DNA of 64,000 bases, from the NCBI GenBank assembly GCA_015501605.1, contig JADNRZ010000007.1:1550001-1614000 (forward strand), written 5' to 3'. Positions 57,291 through 64,000 of this stretch are shown in pieces. Under the pieces are notes generated by a model. It saw only the letters and a list, made by a program, of their open reading frames with translations, searched no databases and was not told the origin of the DNA. Made by a program: the position numbers and the translations under genes. Source of the stretch: Panaeolus papilionaceus (lineage: Eukaryota; Basidiomycota; Agaricomycetes; Agaricales). How positions within the stretch are numbered: position 1 is the stretch's first letter; every line of letters starts with the position of its first letter.

Positions 57291-60247
57291 TGTAAATTGT
57301 CGTATTCAGAGAGGTAGGTGATGTTGATGGTTGAGTGTAGATCGGAGAGCGTAAAGTCGAGTCAAGTCAGGATGAGCGTCGGTGTCGGATTGTCCGGGAA
57401 TGATCGGTCGTTCGGGACGTGATTGGGTGGTGCGTGTCTTGGAAATTCTTGGTGTGGTAAATGATAACGACGTTGGTCGTAGATGATGGTGGTGGTGGCG
57501 TTAACAAGAAGAGTTAAAAGGTAAAGTGGAGGAAAGACGGAGATGATATGGAGAAAGAGAAGAGAGGAGTTGTTTGTAAAGATGGATGTTGTAAGTAGGG
57601 TATGAATGATATGTATGGGTTAAAAAAGGAAAAAAAATGACCTCAACAACAACAATGCTGTCGTCGTTTCTTTTTTTTCCCGATTTGTCGCAACTACGTA
57701 TGTGCCTCTGCTCGGATTACGCTTTCAAGGGAAAAATAATGAATAAATGGGAAAAAAAGAGGGGTCACGAAAGATCAGGAAAGAGGTGCGTGGGGGTGTT
57801 GTGATGTGATGTGGGGTGACCGAGTGACGCTATCCAATAATCCAAGTGGAGCTCGGGCTTGCGTCTACTTGACTATAGCCAACACTATAAGTAATCGGGG
57901 GTATAAACTGGCTGCGATTATGCTTTGCGCCCTTGAACTTCGAACGATTAATTATGAACGCGTGGTGGTCCAACTGTTATGACGATTTGATGGAGTGGGT
58001 CGAGTGTAAGGCGTCGGAAGAAGAAAGATCAATTATAAAGCGGGGTATTGCCTGAGTTTTCTTGGGCTTTTGTTATGTGTGGTATGTGGGTGTCGTTAAG
58101 AGAGAAAGGTTGTGTAAGGATGGCCCAGGCGTTTGATTTATTGAGCGTGTCCTTGGTAGAAAGTCGTAGAACGTCACGGAAATCAGACGGAATATGTAGA
58201 GCGTAATAAACAGTCGATAGATGTGTATCACTTCGAGTCTCAATGTCGTCTCGATTGCTTCAAACGGAGCGGAAAAGGGCGGAACAAAACTTGAACGTTA
58301 GAACGAAACTCAAGAGTCAAGAGAGAGAGGACAACAACGGCGCTGTTGAGGATGTGGAAGGAAAACCACGCTCAGTCTCGACCAGTCTAACCTAATCTAT
58401 CTATATAATACAACATCAACTCATATACATACACCCGCTCCTCGCGCTCTCTCAACCCGCATCTCGTCCAATCTACAATTTGTCTCTGTTGATAAAGGGT
58501 GACGATATGTTTGTTATTCGAGGAAGGGAAGGATTTACACGCAACAAGGGAAAGAATGGGTCTTCGATTACGATTCGGACCCCCCTCTTCAATCTCTCTC
58601 GCCCAATCGCGTTCGACGGGGTATGTATGTAATCCAACGGTGACGCCGAGGTGCTATTTATCCATGTACATAAGTATGCAAAGGGCCCGACGGGAAGGCT
58701 GAAGGGTGACAGCAACGTGGGCTTGGTCTCTCAACAATCTTGAATGAATCGGTGGTCGAGATCTCTCTAAGTACGCCATCTGTCCACCGAGCTCTTTGAC
58801 GCTCATTCACGAACAACACAAGCCAAGTGCTTAAAACAAGGGATCGGACCCCTTCTTCTCATTTCATTTCATCCCATCTCATCTCACCTCAATCATCAAC
58901 ACCCTCATCCACCAATCGAACGCAAAGAAAGGAAGGGTCACAAAAAGTAATGGAAAGGGTACTGTAATTAAATTAAATCCCAGCTTAATCCAATCAAGCA
59001 GCAGCAATGACATCACCCTCCCACCCACGCTCGCATCTTATGTACTACAATCACCGAGCACAACCCTTTTTTTCCTTGACAACCCCCGGAATAGCCGTAT
59101 CACAACCACCCTCGTTTCTACCCTGCTTTTGTCATTGTATACTTTCTTACTGATGGACATAGACGGTCAATACCTGGTCAATACATACATCCGGCAATTT
59201 CATCCGGCGTGGGGCGGCATTGACTCGGAAATTTCGAGCTCAGTTCTCAGCGCTCCGTGTCCAATCAGAGGAGCGAAAGGCAACCAATCAGGGTGAGAGG
59301 ACGCTCTCGCTGCTCGAAAGGGTGCCAGAGTAGGTAACTCCTCTCAATCAAGGTAAGGCGCACGTCTTACACATTTCTTTGCACGCGCCACCAGACGCAT
59401 CGTCGCCATCATCACCAAAAATGATTCGGCCAGCAAGAGGAAGAAAGAACAAGACACGTCCAATCAGACACGTTACCTGTTTGAATCTTTGATTCTTCCG
59501 TGTCCGCCAATATGAAAGAAAACCGCGCTAACCATACAGAGCAACATTTTTGATTTCTGATGTGTATTCCGGTCTTCTCTGTATGTATACAAATTACAAT
59601 AAGCAAGGAATAAGGAATGTCCGTGAGATATAGATATGCCGAGCTCAGATCGAACTATATGATAGGTCGTCGATTGTGAACCCGACTGAGCTGAGCAATG
59701 TTGGAAAGAAGTACATGGAAAATTAAACATAGGGTGTCTTGTGCACAAGCGCAGTGATGACGATGCGATGACAGCCTATGGTCTATAACGAGGTTCTGGA
59801 ATACATGTATACATAAAACGGACGCGTACATACCTAGGTAGAGACATTCATGCTTCATAACATAGAAGCCGTTTAGTATCTGCTTTCAAAACGGCTTAGC
59901 ACACTTCAAAGCATGCACGGGTTACAAGTATGTATAGATGCATATTTAACTATACGATTTACATATCAGCCTCTGATGCAATAATGACGTCGCCTTGCTC
60001 AGTGTCGCCAACCTTTCGCCCTTCAACTCAAAGACAGAAATGAGAGGCGTCAATCACGACTCGACTGGCAGCTTGATAATGAGCATCAGCGCCACCACGA
60101 TCACTGGCAAGCGCCGTGCCTGTATACCTTACACCATGTTGTCCGTCAACCCTCGCATCCCGTCTTGTTCACTGAGGCATCTCATTAGCCTCTAAAATGT
60201 GGCTACAGACCTAGAGTGCTCCTAAACTTTATTCATTCATTGTATTA
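57291..60247. other. Long 5' flank of the transcription factor, no other gene supported
   Basis: Almost 3 kb with no exon-quality ORF. A TATATAATA-like box lies near 58401-58410 and CT-rich tracts near 58430-58460 on the plus strand. It probably holds the transcription factor promoter and a long leader. Confidence 0.4.
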
Positions 60248-60467
60248 CAGCTAGTTAGGTATCGATAGACCCAGTTTCGCAAAAATACATCTTATGATTT
60301 TTGTTCAGTTTTGGAGCTAAACAAACAACGGCTCCTGCCTGGCATGGTTCGGGACAGTCTAACAGTCAACGGGGGTACGGAATCCTGTTTGTTTTGCTCC
60401 AAAACTAAATAAAAATCCAAAGGTGTATTTTTCGCAAACTGGGTCTATCGATAGCTAACTAGCTGTA
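60246..60467. mobile_element. TA-flanked MITE with about 80-bp terminal inverted repeats
   Basis: The left end TA-CAGCTAGTTAGGTATCGATA continues for about 80 bases. It is matched on the other strand by the right end (…TATCGATAGCTAACTAGCTG-TA), with roughly ten mismatches. TA flanks both ends. The interior between the arms is about 60 bases without an ORF. The whole element is nearly a foldback hairpin, typical of non-autonomous Tc1/mariner-like MITEs. Confidence 0.85.
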
Positions 60468-60520
60468 ACAACCCTCCGAGTAAATACAATGCGCCTCTTC
60501 CGACTCAAACGCAACGACGC

Positions 60521-60544
60521 TATGTATGTATGTATGTATGTATA
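60521..60544. repeat. Microsatellite (TATG)n
   Basis: Five to six direct copies of TATG just right of the MITE. Confidence 0.8.
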
Positions 60545-60765
60545 TCCATCCCGTACCCATCGAGTCCCGACTCCACTCCACTCCACCCACCTCCTTCTAT
60601 TGTTATCTGCTTCATTTGATACACTTATGCACTCAATCTGGAAACCCTCTGGTTGTCAAGTAACCTAACATCGACCGAACGAGTAAGTAGGTACTCAAAT
60701 CATCTGTGATTCTGACCTCTGATTGGAAGCGCCCATCAGATATTGATCTTGAATCAGGAGTGCAG

Positions 60766-61405
60766 ATCAGGTTAAACTAGGGAGGTAGCATTTTGTATCA
60801 TGGGGTTTTGAGGGATACAACAAGGAGTTTAAGTGATGCGCTGGCTTTCACATTGGGCATACATACATACATGCAATGTATTGCGTGGTGTTTGGAACGA
60901 TATGCATACTATTCCTAGGAGTCAATCTACGGGCTCGAGTGTATTAGCCTACGTGTCGAGCCTTCGTATACTCTTTATATTCGGGTTTGGAAAGGTCAGG
61001 AGGCTGATGACCTCGACCAACACTAACCAATTCCCGGTTCTCATTCAGTACCCACCAGATATTTGATCAGGTTAAACGAAACGAGTACTTGGGCTTTGTA
61101 TTTTGCACTCTACATAGGGAGGTAGCATTTTGTATGAATCGCAATGGGATCTTGAGGGGTACAACGGGGAGTTGATGCGCTGGCCCTACATTGAGCATAC
61201 AATGTGTTCTGTGGTGCTTGGAACGATACGGATTCGAGGGAAGCCCCTACACCCTCCTCACGGCCATTCTATGAGCTGGAGTATATTGATTCAGACTCGC
61301 TACGTGTCGAGTCCTCCTCTCCTCACTATATTCATGTTTGAGTAGGGTCAGGAGGTTGATGACCTCACCTTACTAGCACCAGTTCTCATTGAATACCAAC
61401 CCAAT
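60766..61405. repeat. Direct tandem duplication, unit about 337 bp, diverged
   Basis: GGGAGGTAGCATTTTGTAT occurs at 60780 and 61117. It is followed in both copies, in the same order, by GATGCGCTGGC, TGGAACGATA, CTACGTGTCGAG and GGTCAGGAGG.TGATGACCTC. The copies differ by many substitutions and small indels, so the duplication is old. No protein is encoded in a shared frame. Confidence 0.75.
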
Positions 61406-63393
61406 TAGAGACCACAACGTAGGTACTTACACGAGCTCTTAAAAATCGAAGAACTCCGGGGCTAATAAAACCCCTGCACAAACTTTGCAAGATACACACT
61501 GTAACAGACCCACTTTCCGATCGGCGGTGTCTCTATTTACCCCAGAATTATCCTCTCTGTCTCTCTAATTTAATTCAATCTTATCATTGACATCATAAGT
61601 AAGCACAGCCCACATTTTCGAAGCGATAATATAAAATGAAGTCATAGAGAGCCCCCCAATCCAAACATATGGTCTCTAATTCGGTAGGTACACACATAGT
61701 CCACTTAAATAAAACCCATCGGGGTCAATTTGCCGCCCATGTGCTGTGGAGACTCTGCTCCAAGGCGCTGTCGTACCAGAGGTATGTGAACGCTCCAATC
61801 CAATCGTCGCGTGGCCGGTCTAGTGCGTCATTTGGGGAGGTGCTGTCGGATGAATATACATATGAATAGGGGTGTTTGGGCTATTTTATGCACTCTACTT
61901 CCACTATACAGTGTACTCGATGGTATATTTGTGATGGTATATTTGTGATGAGATTATCTATGGATGGCCACGCACGGCGTGTTTCGTCGGAGAATGTTCT
62001 GATATCAAGAATTTAAAAGGGTTTGATCTCGACGCGAGCTTCGAGTTATTTTATTTCGAATGTCAAGTATCGTATCTCCGTATTCTGAATTCAAAATAGC
62101 AGCGTAAATAAATACAAGTAAATCGAAAGAAATTTGCATCTATCGAAGCTCGAGATTCGGTACAGCTGAACGCAGAAGGCAGTATCCGTGCATAGCAGAT
62201 TACCGACGCCTAACTTGAATTCTGTGCGGCAAGTGCCTCGGCGGTCTGTCATCCGATATTCAGTCGGTAAATAAGAGTGCAAAGACACCGAGAATATCTA
62301 CTTTTTTGAGAGATACACAACCTACCTAAGTACCGTACTCTATCGCACACCGAAGTACGACAACCCTGCTGCGCCTCGCCTACCAAGCCTTCGGTCGGCA
62401 TTCGAAAATCAACAATAATAATAATTCCCATACCCACACTTCCACAATTAAACCCAAATCATCCAGCGCGACATCGACATCACCTCATTATAATAGAGTA
62501 TATTGCAATTTTTAGCAATTTGGCAGCCACGAAATGGTAAGCCGCTGTGAATAGAGTTTCAACCGATGCTGGATGTGGACATCGCATATGGGCTTCGCAG
62601 ATCCACGGGAATTTATTGTGGGAAAATCGACGGAGTTGGGACTGGATTCCAATTTTCGAGGTGTTGGTTTTGTTTGTCAAAACGAATGTGACGCCGAAGG
62701 ACCCCCCTGAACTTTATTCCTGCCCTCCGTGAAGTTTACTTGGGTAGCAGGGATACCTACTTACCCACGCTCTACTTACTCACTATCCGTAATCCTCATA
62801 TCAGCGGCGGACAAGAAAGGCTAGTACAATCCATTGAGGCGGCTCCGAGTGCTCGAATCCCCGTTTCAGCTCTACACGAGGCAAAGCGCAAAGCAGAGAA
62901 AAGGGCACAGCGTATATTGTGCACATTAAAAGTTAAGTTAAGTAAGTAAGTAATAATCAACCCACTCGATCGATTTTCATTAAACACGCAACGTTGCAAC
63001 CCTCGACGTCAGGATTTTTTCTCATCGCGATCCCGAAAGGAAAGCGTGCGAGATCCCGTCGACCCGGTTTCACCATAAAAAGAGATAAGCTACTTTAAGC
63101 ACCACCGCAGTCAAGTAGGTAAGTATTGAATACATCGTGGCCTTGCCTGGTTATCATACCACTTCAACGTTAATTTGCATCCATATAGACTCCGTCATTC
63201 ATCTCATCTCACCCCCATTCCCAGCACGCACATCATAATGATACGATTCGTGATCCGGGTATCTCACACCCCCTTCCTCCCGACGCATCGACGAGCTTCG
63301 AAGCCGGTTCCGCAGCACCCTCGAGCGTCTGCGGTACGGTAGGTTGACAGTTGCTGTGACCTTTGCTTTGCTTTTGTCTCCACTTTTAGAAGT
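61406..63393. other. Intergenic, no gene supported
   Basis: Short ORFs only. Simple AAGT repeats lie near 62937-62951. The right end leads into the promoter of the small gene at 63527. Confidence 0.4.
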
Positions 63394-63401
63394 TATAAAT
63401 A
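63394..63401 (+). promoter_or_regulatory. TATA box of the small two-exon gene
   Basis: TATAAATA stands 133 bases upstream of the ATG at 63527, leaving about 100 bases of leader. Confidence 0.55.
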
Positions 63402-63526
63402 AACTGCCTTCGAACACCGTCATTCAACCTTGTTAGAGTAGCCAAGTCGCACAGTTCATTCTTCCAAGTCTACCTTGAATGCCGATCTTGTCATTTGGAG
63501 GGTCCGAATTTTAAGTTCTCACAAAG

Positions 63527-63934
63527 ATGAGTATGTTGTCTTTCAACATCACGCGTGTGTTCTCAGCTATCACAGAATCGTTTGTCAAGACAATAAAACC
63601 TGTCTGGCTGACTGCCGCGTTGTCTTTTTTTACACGCATAACGTGGTCGTGGCTGCCAAAAGTCTCCACTGACGATATTCCTGACATCATCGCTATTTTC
63701 AATGTGTTTCCGATTCCGCGATGGTTAAAGAGGGTAAGATAATTGAGATATTCAACTGTTTATGGTCTACATAATGTCATTGCACCCGTGTCGATGGGTG
63801 AGTTCTGCGTTCTGTTCGGTTAGGCTGCAATAAGAAATTTAAATGTGGTATTGAAAAAAGGGGGCGCATTCCAATGGAATGATTGGAACGCCTTGGCCGG
63901 TGACGGATATCACGAAATCTCATTGAAAAAATAA
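63527..63934 (+). CDS. Small two-exon protein of unknown function
   Basis: Exon 1 (63527-63733) reads MSMLSFNITRVFSAITESFV..., then TAALSFFTRITWSWLPKVST and IAIFNVFPIPRWLKR. It meets a consensus donor GTAAGA at 63734. An acceptor GGTTAG at 63818-63823 opens exon 2 (63824-63934), which stays in frame as AAIRNLNVVLKKGGAFQWND and WNALAGDGYHEISLKK, then TAA. The product is about 105 residues. It has a moderately hydrophobic, aromatic N-terminal half, no cysteines and a basic middle. A TATA box, a good start context (CAAAGATGA) and phase-0 splicing support a real gene. A further 3' exon beyond the window or another acceptor cannot be excluded. I do not recognise the family. Confidence 0.5.
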
Positions 63935-64000
63935 GGGAGCCACACAAATGCATCTAAGCCAGTGGAAGCAAAGAGGTGCATATGTAGAAGGAACCCGACG

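Noticed and set aside
1..64000. CRISPR arrays, bacterial operons, phage or IS elements
   Set aside because: None seen; introns, tRNA structure and gene families are eukaryotic and fungal.

Overview
The window looks like nuclear DNA of a filamentous basidiomycete, most likely a mushroom-forming Agaricomycete. Most genes are cut by many 45-75 nt GT-AG introns. The gene content includes an AA9 lytic polysaccharide monooxygenase, a GH79-type glycoside hydrolase, fungal P450s, and a decarboxylase of the phosphatidylserine-decarboxylase-like group that includes mushroom tryptophan decarboxylases. The tRNA-Glu has an intron. There is no bacterial-style operon logic, and species cannot be fixed from sequence alone.

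Layout. 2-2017 (+): 3' part of a large, acidic, low-complexity regulatory-looking protein. 3127-8736 (+): two tandem cytochrome P450 genes. 8867-9535 (-): a small single-exon protein with a His...Cys pattern like permuted papain-fold proteins. 9.5-11.9 kb: gene-poor DNA with clusters of a CACGG motif. 11872-16265 (-): two tandem paralogous multi-zinc-finger genes, with P450 and NAT10 tail fragments between them. 16554-20342 (-): NAT10/Kre33 RNA cytidine acetyltransferase. 20475-20560 (+): tRNA-Glu(CTC). 20990-21616 (-): a Ser/Pro-rich hypothetical protein. 22330-27512 (-): two tandem genes, each encoding a protein with TWO P-loop GTPase domains, a coiled coil and an aromatic C-terminal segment. 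27951-31864 (+): DIS3/Rrp44 exosome nuclease. 34774-36264 (+): F-box protein. 36792-38007 (-): AA9 LPMO. 39483-41602 (-): GH79 beta-glucuronidase-like enzyme. 44843-46323 (+): PSD-like/aromatic amino acid decarboxylase, with a duplicated core promoter and a P450 relic just downstream. 49000-57290 (-): a 1026-residue transcription factor with two C2H2 fingers plus a Zn2Cys6 cluster and unusually long introns. 57.3-63.5 kb: long gene-free region with TA-flanked MITEs and duplications. 63527-63934 (+): a small two-exon gene.

How the genes relate. Housekeeping RNA genes (NAT10, tRNA-Glu, DIS3) are interspersed with lineage-expanded families that occur as tandem pairs (P450, zinc finger, double GTPase) and with secreted plant-cell-wall enzymes (AA9, GH79). 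Fragments of P450 genes elsewhere in the window show that this family was once more widespread here. The most unusual items are the double-G-domain GTPase pair, the zinc-finger family whose four introns all fall immediately before the first His of a finger, and the long-intron C2H2+Zn2Cys6 regulator. All functions are inferred from motifs read by eye; no database search was run.
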